From an uncultured Ruminococcus sp. (GTDB taxonomy: Bacteria; Bacillota; Clostridia; Oscillospirales; Acutalibacteraceae): a stretch of 34,183 bases of DNA. Made by a program: the position numbers and the translations under genes. The DNA lies in NCBI GenBank assembly GCA_902763835.1, contig CACWTQ010000098.1, positions 1 through 34,183 of the forward strand. The letters run 5' to 3'. Under the pieces are notes generated by a model, which ran no database searches, was not told the DNA's origin, and saw nothing but the letters and a program-made list of their open reading frames with translations. Below, in pieces: positions 16,701 through 23,654 of the stretch; within the stretch, counting starts at the first letter, position 1, and each line of letters starts with the position of its first letter.

Positions 16701-16950
16701 CAGCTTTTGAGAAAATAATTTCAAGAATTTTTCCTGGGGAGCTGTTTTTTTATTTTGTAAACAGACATCGCAACGCAGACAAAGACTTCCGTTAAAAACA
16801 AAAGTTTGTGTGCGTATCTCCTCCGGGCGTTGTCCGGTTATATACTCATAAGCATTAAGATTTAGCACTTTTCTTTCTCAGACCGGCAATTCGCAAGCTC
16901 TTGCCTGTTTTAGTTTTACCGAAAGATATTACTTTAAGAGTTGATTTGAT

Positions 16951-16968
16951 TTATTTTCTGACAGTTCC
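16951..16968 (+). mobile_element. Isolated MITE right end
   Basis: TTATTTTCTGACAGTTCC followed by TTA. It matches the right terminal repeat of complete copies. The flank on copy F is TAA, not TTA, so the two halves are probably not one simple insertion. Confidence 0.75.
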
Positions 16969-16977
16969 TTAGTTTAT

Positions 16978-17084
16978 TTAGTTTCGCTGAGGGTAGTTTA
17001 TTTCTCTACGCTGCTTTGTTCCGTCAGCAAGCAAGGGCTCTGCCCCTGCACCCCGCAAGCTTTGAAAAGCTTGACCAAACTTTA
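16978..17084 (-). repeat. Dispersed repeat R1, copy 1
   Basis: A roughly 105-bp sequence running from TTAGTTTCGCTGAGGG to AAGCTTGACCAAACTTT. It contains the stems GGGCTCTGCCCC and AAGCTTTGAAAAGCTT. Other copies are at 30348-30454 and 32541-32630. It lies downstream of the DAHP synthase gene and next to a MITE end. Confidence 0.85.
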
Positions 17085-17106
17085 AAATGCTAAATCTTTT
17101 AGATTT

Positions 17107-18138
17107 TTAGTATAAAATATCCGCAATCTCCAAAATAAGCTTCTTCGACTTCTCCCAACCCAAACACGGGTCTGTAATCGACTTTCCGTAAACCGTATCC
17201 GTAACTTTCTGATTGCCGTCCTCGATATAACTCTCAATCATAAGACCCTTTACGATTTTCTTAATATCGTTATTCTGATGAATACTGTGAATAATATCGT
17301 GACTTATTCTTATTTGCTCCAGATATTGTTTACCGGAATTTGCGTGGTTGGTATCGATAATGACTGCAGGATTCTCCAGCCCCTTTTTAGTGTAAGCATC
17401 GATAAGAGCGACAATATCTTCATAATGATAGTTAGAAATATTCTGTCCCTGAGAATTAGTCCAACCTCTGAGAATAGCGTGAGCAAGCGGATTTCCCTTA
17501 CTCTCGACCTCCCAACCTCTGTAAATGAAAGTATGTCCGCACTGTGCCGCCTTTACGGAATTGAGCATAACCGAGATGTCGCCGCCCGTGGGGTTCTTCA
17601 TACCTACAGGAACATCAATGCCGCTTGCGGTAAGTCTGTGCTGCTGGTTCTCGACCGACCTTGCACCCACGGCAACATAGGAAAGCAAGTCGGAAAGATA
17701 TCTGTGATTATCGGGGTAAAGCATTTCATCGGCACTTGTCAGACCTGTTTCGGAAAGCACACGCATATGAAGCTTTCTGATTTTTGTCACGCCCTTAAGC
17801 ATATCAGAATCGGTGAGTGGGTCGGGCTGGTGAAGCATACCTTTGTAACCCTCGCCTGTGGTTCTCGGCTTATTGGTGTAAATTCTCGGAATAAGGATAA
17901 GCTTATCCTTAACCTGTTCCTGAACCTTTGCAAGACGTGTCACGTAATCCATAACGGAACTTTCATAGTCTGCCGAACAGGGACCTATAATCAGCAGGAA
18001 TTTATCCGACTCCCCTGTGAAAACCTTTTTGATTTCCTCATCTCGCTTTGCTTTCACAGCAGCCATTTCGGGTGTTACGGGGTACTGTTCCTTAATCTCC
18101 TTTGGAATTGGGAGTTTTCTTTTAAATGTACAATTCAT
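17107..18138 (-). CDS. aroF: 3-deoxy-7-phosphoheptulonate (DAHP) synthase
   Basis: The enzyme condenses phosphoenolpyruvate and erythrose 4-phosphate, the first step of aromatic amino acid synthesis. From the ATG at 18138 it has 343 residues, the length of the AroF/G/H class. Visible motifs are LLIIGPCSADYESSVMDY, the PRTTGEGYKGMLHQPD substrate loop, GARSVENQQHR, KNPTGG, and the metal-site DTNHANSGKQ. GGAGG 8 bp upstream fixes the start; the longer frame runs into the attenuator. The symbol is by class only. The Tyr/Phe-rich leader peptide points to control by phenylalanine and tyrosine supply. Confidence 0.93.
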   Translation of the reverse strand: MNCTFKRKLPIPKEIKEQYPVTPEMAAVKAKRDEEIKKVFTGESDKFLLIIGPCSADYESSVMDYVTRLAKVQEQVKDKLILIPRIYTNKPRTTGEGYKGMLHQPDPLTDSDMLKGVTKIRKLHMRVLSETGLTSADEMLYPDNHRYLSDLLSYVAVGARSVENQQHRLTASGIDVPVGMKNPTGGDISVMLNSVKAAQCGHTFIYRGWEVESKGNPLAHAILRGWTNSQGQNISNYHYEDIVALIDAYTKKGLENPAVIIDTNHANSGKQYLEQIRISHDIIHSIHQNNDIKKIVKGLMIESYIEDGNQKVTDTVYGKSITDPCLGWEKSKKLILEIADILY

Positions 18139-18169
18139 AGTTGTTTCCTCCATTTTATTATTATATGCT

Positions 18170-18214
18170 AAAAATAAACAAAAATACCGATGTCTGCGTG
18201 TAACAAACATCGGT
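18170..18214 (-). terminator. Attenuator terminator before aroF
   Basis: CCGATGTTTG and its partner CAGACATCGG form a stem (18187-18213), followed on the minus strand by TATTTTTGTTTATTTTT. The first arm can instead pair with CAAACATC at the end of the leader peptide (near 18266-18273), an antiterminator alternative. Confidence 0.85.
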
Positions 18215-18252
18215 TAGTTATTCCTATACTGCATAACAAAAATACTGTTACT

Positions 18253-18354
18253 TTAACCCAATGATGTTTGATGCACGACAAAACGACCGGAGTAATAATA
18301 TTCCGGATTGCTAAAGTAAAAGTATGAATATGTGAAATTCATATGATTACTCAT
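18253..18354 (-). CDS. Tyr/Phe-rich leader peptide of the DAHP synthase gene
   Basis: A 33-residue frame starts at ATG 18354 behind AAAGGTG. It contains NFTYSYFYFS (residues 6-15) and EYYYSGRF (18-25): six tyrosines and four phenylalanines in 33 residues. It lies between a consensus promoter and an intrinsic terminator ahead of aroF, the layout of ribosome-mediated attenuation. TTACTTTA within the YFYF codons can pair with TAAAGTAA just past the stop. Sequence near the stop can pair with the first terminator arm. Stalling at Tyr or Phe codons would thus switch structures and allow aroF transcription. The peptide itself probably has no other function. Confidence 0.85.
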   Translation of the reverse strand: MSNHMNFTYSYFYFSNPEYYYSGRFVVHQTSLG

Positions 18355-18391
18355 AATTGTGTACACCTTTCTTTGGATTTATCTTGATAAC

Positions 18392-18420
18392 AGTATATCA
18401 GATAATTTCTGTGTTGTCAA
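18392..18420 (-). promoter_or_regulatory. Promoter of the aroF leader
   Basis: TTGACA (18415-18420), 17-bp spacer, TATACT (18392-18397) on the minus strand; transcription should begin near 18385, about 30 nt before the leader peptide. Confidence 0.85.
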
Positions 18421-18480
18421 TAGGTTTTTATAAAAAAATTCAGTGATTTAAAGTTTTTACTCATTGAATCGACCTGCAAA

Positions 18481-18963
18481 TTATTTATGGTATTTTGTTC
18501 CGGAATTAATGGAAAATGCACGGTAAATCTGTTCGCATAACATAACTCTAGCCAATTGGTGGGGGAAAGTCATTTCGGACATAGAAAGCTTCAAATCGGC
18601 TCTCTTCTTAACCTCCTCCGACAAACCCCAGCTGCCGCCGATAACAAACACAATATTACTCACACCGTTTACAGTCGAATCGCTGAAAAACTCCGCAAAA
18701 GCCTTTGAAGATTTCTTTTTCCCCTCAATGCACATAGCGACAACCTTTGCCGACTTGTCAATTTTCGACAGAATACGCTTACCCTCGGCATTAAGAATAT
18801 TTTCGATTTGAGAAGCGTTCGGAGAATCGGTAGTTTTCTCCTCGTCAACCTCCGTTATGTCAAACTTACAAAAAGCCTGCAAGCGTTTTGAATATTCGGT
18901 GACAGCGTCTTTCAAATACTTCTCTTTAAGTTTCCCCACACAAACAACATTCACTTTTAACAT
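18481..18963 (-). CDS. rlmH: 23S rRNA pseudouridine-1915 N3-methyltransferase
   Basis: RlmH is a small SPOUT-class methyltransferase that modifies helix 69 of 23S rRNA on the assembled 70S ribosome. The 160-residue protein has the expected full length. It starts MLKVNVVCVGKLKEKYLKDAV and has the SAM knot FVIGGSWGLSEEV and the C-terminal MTFPHQLARVMLCEQIYRAF. It starts 15 bp after the WalJ-type gene, as in many Firmicutes. Confidence 0.97.
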   Translation of the reverse strand: MLKVNVVCVGKLKEKYLKDAVTEYSKRLQAFCKFDITEVDEEKTTDSPNASQIENILNAEGKRILSKIDKSAKVVAMCIEGKKKSSKAFAEFFSDSTVNGVSNIVFVIGGSWGLSEEVKKRADLKLSMSEMTFPHQLARVMLCEQIYRAFSINSGTKYHK

Positions 18964-18978
18964 TTAATTTCTCACTTT

Positions 18979-19767
18979 CTAAAATACAACGCTCCGCCCG
19001 TCCGTGACAACAGGTGCAACAGTCAAAGTAAAATCGCTGTTAAGCTCCATACCCCGAGCTGTCAGCTCGTTCAAAGACTCCTGATACGCAATTTCGGGCA
19101 TATTGTTTTCACGGCTGAGATGTGCAAGCACAAATCTCTTAGTACCGCTTTCGACAAGCTTCGGCAAAAACTCCGCACAAACAGCATTAGACAAATGTCC
19201 TATATCCGACATAATTCTCCTTTTCAAATGATACGGATACGAACCCATTTGAAGCATTCTCACATCGTGATTGGATTCTATGACAACTGTATCACAGCCC
19301 ATTAACGCATTTTCAACCTCTTCGGAAAGATAACCCAAATCCGTAGCAAAAGCAAACTTTACGTCATTCATAGTCACCTTGTAACCGCAACCCTCGGCAC
19401 AGTCGTGAGAAATCCGAAAACTGTCAACGTGCATAGTATCAATGTCAACTCCAATGTTTGAAATTATATGGCAGTCTGTTTTCTCGTCAACAAGATTAAG
19501 ACTTCTCATAGCCTGCCGAGTACCCAATGTTGAAAACACAGGTATAGAATATTTGTTTGCAAACACTCTCACACCTTTTGTATGGTCGATATGCTCGTGA
19601 GTTATAAATATCGCCTGAACTGTTGATATATCGATATCATTGTCATTCAAGGCTGATGTAATCTGTTTAGCCGACCGCCCGACATCAATAAGTATACCTT
19701 TGCCACCGCTTGCTATGTAATAACTATTGCCCTGACTTCCGCTGAAAAGCGGCACAAGTTTTGCCAT
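18979..19767 (-). CDS. walJ: Metallo-beta-lactamase-fold hydrolase, WalJ/YycJ type
   Basis: A cytoplasmic MBL-fold protein with the metal motif HEHIDHTKG near residue 56 and a further histidine in HDCAEGCGY. The start MAKLVPLFSGSQGNSYYI and the HLSNAVCAEFL/LAHLSRENN segments are typical of YycJ/WalJ, an exonuclease-like protein linked to the cell-wall WalRK system in Bacillus. Length 262 is normal. walRK is not present here. The neighbouring rlmH supports the assignment because the two are often adjacent. Confidence 0.88.
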   Translation of the reverse strand: MAKLVPLFSGSQGNSYYIASGGKGILIDVGRSAKQITSALNDNDIDISTVQAIFITHEHIDHTKGVRVFANKYSIPVFSTLGTRQAMRSLNLVDEKTDCHIISNIGVDIDTMHVDSFRISHDCAEGCGYKVTMNDVKFAFATDLGYLSEEVENALMGCDTVVIESNHDVRMLQMGSYPYHLKRRIMSDIGHLSNAVCAEFLPKLVESGTKRFVLAHLSRENNMPEIAYQESLNELTARGMELNSDFTLTVAPVVTDGRSVVF

Positions 19768-19795
19768 ATTTTATACTTTCCTTTCCGCACAAAAT

Positions 19796-19829
19796 ATGCC
19801 GTTTTTCAAATCACTTCAAAAAACGGCAT
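19796..19829 (-). terminator. Weak terminator between murA and walJ
   Basis: ATGCCGTTTTT and AAAAACGGCAT form a stem followed by ATTTTG on the minus strand. The short U-run suggests partial read-through into walJ-rlmH. Confidence 0.45.
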
Positions 19830-19842
19830 TATCTCCACGTGT

Positions 19843-21132
19843 TTAAATCTCGTCATAGAGATTTTCCATATATGTAACTCTTCTTATGTCTGCACCTATG
19901 GCGGTGAGCTTGTCTATAATTTTCTCATATCCACGCTCGATATATCTGATATCGGATATCTCCGTGCTTCCCTTTGCCGCAAGTCCCGCAATCACCATTG
20001 CCGCTCCTGCTCTTAAGTCTAAAGCTCTCACCTTTGCACCGTTCAAATACTGTTTGCCGTAAATATGTGCGGTATTTCCGTTGTCTATAATATCCGCTCC
20101 CATTTTTCTCAGCTGCGGAAGATACGAAAACCTGCTTTCCCAGACACATTCCATAACTCTGCTCCTGCCGTTCGCCGTTGAAAGCAGTGCCACAAACTGC
20201 GGCTGCATATCTGTAGGAAATCCCGGGTGCGGCATAGTCTTCACGTTACAGCTTTTAAGCTCGTTCTCTCTGATAACACGAATAGCCTCGTCATACTCCT
20301 CAACCACTGTACCCGTATCTCTGAGCTTTGTTGTGATTGACACAAGATGTTCGGGGATAACGTCCTTAATAAGAACATTTCCGCCTGCCGCCGCAACTGC
20401 CGCCATATACGTGCCTGCTTCAATCTGGTCGGGTATAATCGAATATGTACAGGAATGAAGATACTCAACTCCTCTTATTTTAATAACGTCCGTGCCTGCA
20501 CCCTTAATGTTTGCACCCATAGAATTAAGGAAATTCGCAAGATCTACAATGTGGGGTTCTTTTGCGGCTCTGTCAATAATGGTTCTGCCCGGAGTCTTAA
20601 CAGCCGCAAGCATAGCGTTCATAGTTGCTCCCACAGACACAACGTCAAAGTAAATCGGCTTACCCTCCAGCTTATCGGAGGTAAGCTCAATCTGCGTCGG
20701 GAGAATATTGCACTCCGCACCGAGAGTTTCAAACGCTTTCAAATGCAAATCTATAGGACGTTCGCAAAAACTGCATCCGCCTGAGAAAGGCACTAAAGCC
20801 TTTCCAAATTTTCCCAATAACGCACCCAAAAGATAATATGACGCTCTCATATCTCCTACAAGTTTTTCACAGGTAACCTTATAGCTTGTAATACCTCTGG
20901 GATCTATTTCAACCCTTGAATCATCTCCGTCTATTTTAGTAACCTTTGCACCCATATGTTTTAGGATTGCAAGAATTACCGCAACGTCTTTGATTTTAGG
21001 TAAATTTTCTATAACACACGGCTCATCAGCAAGCACTACAGCCGGAATTATCGCAACAGCGGCATTCTTCGCACCGCTTATGGAAACCTCGCCGTAAAGC
21101 TTATTTCCTCCGTTAATAACAAATTTATCCAC
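19843..21132 (-). CDS. murA: UDP-N-acetylglucosamine 1-carboxyvinyltransferase
   Basis: MurA transfers enolpyruvate from PEP to UDP-GlcNAc, the first committed step of peptidoglycan synthesis and the fosfomycin target. The 429 residues match the family. The catalytic lysine is in SGAKNAAV (about 19-26). The PEP-binding cysteine is in SGGCSFCERPIDLH near residue 117, a slight variant of the usual GGCAIG loop with a second cysteine. FPTDMQPQ and EIRYIERGYE-like text lie in the C-terminal half. The start codon is GTG behind GGAGAG. A hairpin GAACACC/GGTGTTC sits about 15-40 bp upstream. Confidence 0.96.
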   Translation of the reverse strand: MDKFVINGGNKLYGEVSISGAKNAAVAIIPAVVLADEPCVIENLPKIKDVAVILAILKHMGAKVTKIDGDDSRVEIDPRGITSYKVTCEKLVGDMRASYYLLGALLGKFGKALVPFSGGCSFCERPIDLHLKAFETLGAECNILPTQIELTSDKLEGKPIYFDVVSVGATMNAMLAAVKTPGRTIIDRAAKEPHIVDLANFLNSMGANIKGAGTDVIKIRGVEYLHSCTYSIIPDQIEAGTYMAAVAAAGGNVLIKDVIPEHLVSITTKLRDTGTVVEEYDEAIRVIRENELKSCNVKTMPHPGFPTDMQPQFVALLSTANGRSRVMECVWESRFSYLPQLRKMGADIIDNGNTAHIYGKQYLNGAKVRALDLRAGAAMVIAGLAAKGSTEISDIRYIERGYEKIIDKLTAIGADIRRVTYMENLYDEI

Positions 21133-21326
21133 TTAGGCTCTCTCCAATCCGGATTAATTACGAACACCTTTCTCAACACGGTGTTCGATAACAAAACGAC
21201 CGCCTTAATCAAATTGATTTATATATTAATTCTTCTCTCTTCATTCTTCATAAATTATAAAACAATAAGCTGATAAAATTTTCAAAAAGGCAGTCTGCCG
21301 TAAACATCAATCATAACAAGTTCCAC
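21133..21326. other. Upstream spacer of murA
   Basis: Contains the hairpin GAACACCTTTCTCAACACGGTGTTC (arms GAACACC and GGTGTTC) near 21149-21173 and then AT-rich DNA up to MITE G. No gene or clear promoter is visible. Confidence 0.4.
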
Positions 21327-21329
21327 TTA

Positions 21330-21465
21330 GGAACTGTTGGGAAATAAGTTGAACAATTTAGAGGCAGGATAATTTGTTCTGTGTTAGGCACAACACCGCA
21401 GGAATACTGACGTATTTCAAGGTGTTGTAACGACACACAGGGCAAATTCGACAAGTATAAATTCC
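21330..21465 (+). mobile_element. MITE copy G, right end deleted
   Basis: Flanked by TTA on both sides (21327-21329 and 21466-21468). The last 22 bp or so before the terminal TTCC, including most of the right inverted repeat, are deleted. This copy retains the long internal segment TGTTGTAACGACACACAG. It can probably no longer move. Confidence 0.88.
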
Positions 21466-21570
21466 TTAACACATATACCCGATTTTATGGTCTGCCGACC
21501 CATATGCACCGACTTTCGTTTCTTTTCTTTTCACTATTCGCTCTTCACTTTTCTTTGTTCTCTTAAAAGG

Positions 21571-21763
21571 TGACATACTCCCACCACCTACGCTTCGCTT
21601 AGAGGTGGGGGCTTCTCGTTCAAGTACAGCACCCTGTACAGTATCAGCGAGCTAACCCCGTGTGTCCCACGGTTTTGTTTTTATTAGTCTTTTTGGATAT
21701 ATTCTGCTGACGGCAATTCATCCCCGACCTATAGAGGTCGGAGTCTTCTTGCCGAGGTAGGAT
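21571..21763. mobile_element. Orphan IS200/IS605-like end (hairpin region)
   Basis: Consecutive hairpins are CCACCT/AGGTGG (starting 21585), GTACAG/CTGTAC (21624-21639), CCGTG/CACGG (21658-21672) and CCGACCT/AGGTCGG (21724-21741). The words GCTTCTCG and GTCTTCTTGCCGAGG follow the first and last stems. This text is familiar from the ends of IS200/IS605-family elements that carry TnpB and its guide RNA. No tnpA or tnpB frame is present. It could be a decayed element, a solo end or a non-autonomous derivative. Confidence 0.65.
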
Positions 21764-21989
21764 AAATAAACCAATATTTTACAAAGTCGGTGCGTATGCT
21801 ATAATTCCCCTAAACAGATGTTTAAAACATCAAACATTTTCCTTTAATCAAAAAACAAATTCTTTTTCTTTCTTTAAAAAACCGTACTTTCTCCATTATC
21901 AGATTGTACATACTATAATGATAATACAAACGGAGAAAAATGTCAACAATATTTCAATAAGTTACAAAAAAATATCAATTTCCACAACT
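21764..21989. other. AT-rich spacer after the metallopeptidase gene
   Basis: Nothing recognisable: no frame with a ribosome site, no repeat shared with the rest of the window. Confidence 0.4.
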
Positions 21990-22391
21990 TTACTCTATCG
22001 GCGGCTCATGAAATTCAGCTATATCCATACCCGAAGTATACATATCAAGCTTTTCGTCATCGTATTTATTCAAGTCACGAATCCCCGAAAGCATCTCCAT
22101 ATGATGTCTTAACTCGTGAGCAAACGTATGTCGGAGCTTTTCAAAGAACTCCGAATCACTCAGATGACCGTAAACCCTATTGAACGAACCGTAATATATC
22201 ACAATGAATCTCCCCGTAAACTCATTATGATACTCACCCATAACATAAAGCGGACGGAACGGAATGCTCTTCGGGTGAATCTTAATCTCCTCGGACAGAA
22301 TAACTCCTCCGCTAAGTCCGTCCAGAATCTCGCCGGGGGTATTGTCTATAATTCTGCCGAGCATATCCGAAACTTTTTCGTAAGTCTTCAT
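21990..22391 (-). CDS. Small zincin-type metallopeptidase-like protein
   Basis: The 133-residue protein has the zinc motif HTFAHELRHHMEM (HExxH near residue 101), preceded by a short beta region FIVIYYGSFNRVYG. This resembles the small HExxH proteins often annotated as metallopeptidase family (DUF1025/minimal metalloprotease). It starts 7 bp after rpoD; the rpoD stop overlaps an out-of-frame ATG (TAATG), so translational coupling is likely. A longer frame overlapping rpoD up to 22469 is less likely. No signal peptide, so it should be cytoplasmic. Substrate unknown. Confidence 0.8.
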   Translation of the reverse strand: MKTYEKVSDMLGRIIDNTPGEILDGLSGGVILSEEIKIHPKSIPFRPLYVMGEYHNEFTGRFIVIYYGSFNRVYGHLSDSEFFEKLRHTFAHELRHHMEMLSGIRDLNKYDDEKLDMYTSGMDIAEFHEPPIE

Positions 22392-22398
22392 AGCGGCA

Positions 22399-23505
22399 TT
22401 AATCGAGGAAGTCTTTAAGCTTCTTGCTTCTGCTGGGGTGTCTGAGCTTACGCAAAGCTTTCGCCTCAATCTGGCGGATACGCTCCCGTGTAACCTTGAA
22501 CTCTCTGCCTACCTCTTCAAGAGTCCTCGAACGACCGTCCTCCAGTCCGAAGCGAAGTCTGAGTACTTTCTCTTCTCTCGGGGTGAGCGTATCGAGAACC
22601 TCGGAAAGCTGCTCTTTTAAGAGTGTATGACTTGCAGCATCAGCCGGAGCAGGTGCGTCGTCGTCGGGGATGAAGTCGCCAAGGTGAGAATCCTCCTCTT
22701 CACCGATAGGAGTTTCAAGAGAAACAGGCTCTTGTGCGACACGCATAATTTCCCTTACCTTATCAACAGGCATATCGATAACTTCCGCAATTTCCTCCGC
22801 CGACGGTTCGTGACCATTTGTATGAAGAAGCTGACTCGACACCTTTTTAACCTTATTGATAGTTTCAACCATATGCACGGGAATTCTGATAGTTCTTGCC
22901 TGGTCGGCGATAGCCCGTGTAATAGCTTGTCTAATCCACCATGTGGCATATGTTGAAAACTTAAAACCCTTGGTGTAATCAAATTTTTCAACCGCTTTAA
23001 TAAGACCGAGGTTACCCTCCTGAATCAAATCAAGGAACTGCATACCTCTGCCGAGATATCTTTTGGCAATGCTTACAACAAGCCTTAAATTTGCTTCCGA
23101 AAGACGTTTTTTAGCGGCACTGTCGCCCTCTTTAATTCTGATAGCTAGGTCGATTTCCTCTTCGGAGGAAAGGAGCGGAACTCTGCCGATTTCCTTAAGG
23201 TAGACCTTTACGGGGTCATCGATAGTAAGGGCACCCTCGCCTGTTTCCGAGAAAGCTTCGCCCTGAGCTGCAAGCTCGTTTTCGAGATTATCAAAGGTAT
23301 TGTCGTCGAAATCTTCGATAACCTCAACGCCTGCGGCTTCGAGAGCGTCGTAAAACTTTTCGAGCTGTTCGGGGTCGAAGTCAACCTCGCCCATAGCGTC
23401 AAGAATTTCCTTAGTACTGAGGTTACCCTTAACCTTACCTTTTTCTCCGAGTTCTTTTAAAATATTCTTTTTATCCGGTACTTGTGCAGCCATACCTATA
23501 CCCAT
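22399..23505 (-). CDS. rpoD: RNA polymerase primary sigma factor
   Basis: This is the housekeeping sigma factor (SigA). Region 1.2-2 has [21 protein letters not shown]; regions 2.3-2.4 are in [21 protein letters not shown]; region 3 is in [12 protein letters not shown]; region 4 is in [18 protein letters not shown] with the helix-turn-helix [30 protein letters not shown]. At about 368 residues it is the compact Firmicute type. The first ATG (23505) is too close to its ribosome site, so the ATG at 23493 ([10 protein letters not shown]) may be the true start. It sits in the conserved dnaG-rpoD order. Confidence 0.97.
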   Translation of the reverse strand: MGIGMAAQVPDKKNILKELGEKGKVKGNLSTKEILDAMGEVDFDPEQLEKFYDALEAAGVEVIEDFDDNTFDNLENELAAQGEAFSETGEGALTIDDPVKVYLKEIGRVPLLSSEEEIDLAIRIKEGDSAAKKRLSEANLRLVVSIAKRYLGRGMQFLDLIQEGNLGLIKAVEKFDYTKGFKFSTYATWWIRQAITRAIADQARTIRIPVHMVETINKVKKVSSQLLHTNGHEPSAEEIAEVIDMPVDKVREIMRVAQEPVSLETPIGEEEDSHLGDFIPDDDAPAPADAASHTLLKEQLSEVLDTLTPREEKVLRLRFGLEDGRSRTLEEVGREFKVTRERIRQIEAKALRKLRHPSRSKKLKDFLD

Positions 23506-23524
23506 TCCCTTTCTTTTTTTCTTT

Positions 23525-23545
23525 TCGCATGTGAAGCCAGTCTTC
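23525..23545 (-). repeat. CTTCACATG word upstream of rpoD
   Basis: AAGACTGGCTTCACATG on the minus strand matches the bases just before the alternative ATG of the small membrane protein near 6448, and resembles the CTTCACGT leader word. The rest of the spacer to dnaG is AT-rich with TTCTTTATT repeats. Confidence 0.4.
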
Positions 23546-23654
23546 TTTAACCTTAACTTTATGTATATTTCACTTGCCGCTGTTCGACAAACTTCCGACT
23601 GTCATAATTAGTAATTCTTCTTTATTCTTTATTCTTCATTCTTTATTCTTTAAT

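Noticed and set aside
16686..16868. Minus-strand 60-residue frame with CLRCDVC
   Set aside because: GTG start, no recognised family, and its end overlaps the antisense promoter. It may be a fragment, but I cannot support it as a gene.
16318..16968. A 650-bp composite element carrying the toxin locus as cargo
   Set aside because: Left flank is TAA and right flank TTA, and the left copy is broken at the common internal point, so two independent copies are more likely.
17278..18171. 297-residue plus-strand frame opposite aroF
   Set aside because: A shadow of the DAHP synthase gene, with no family features.
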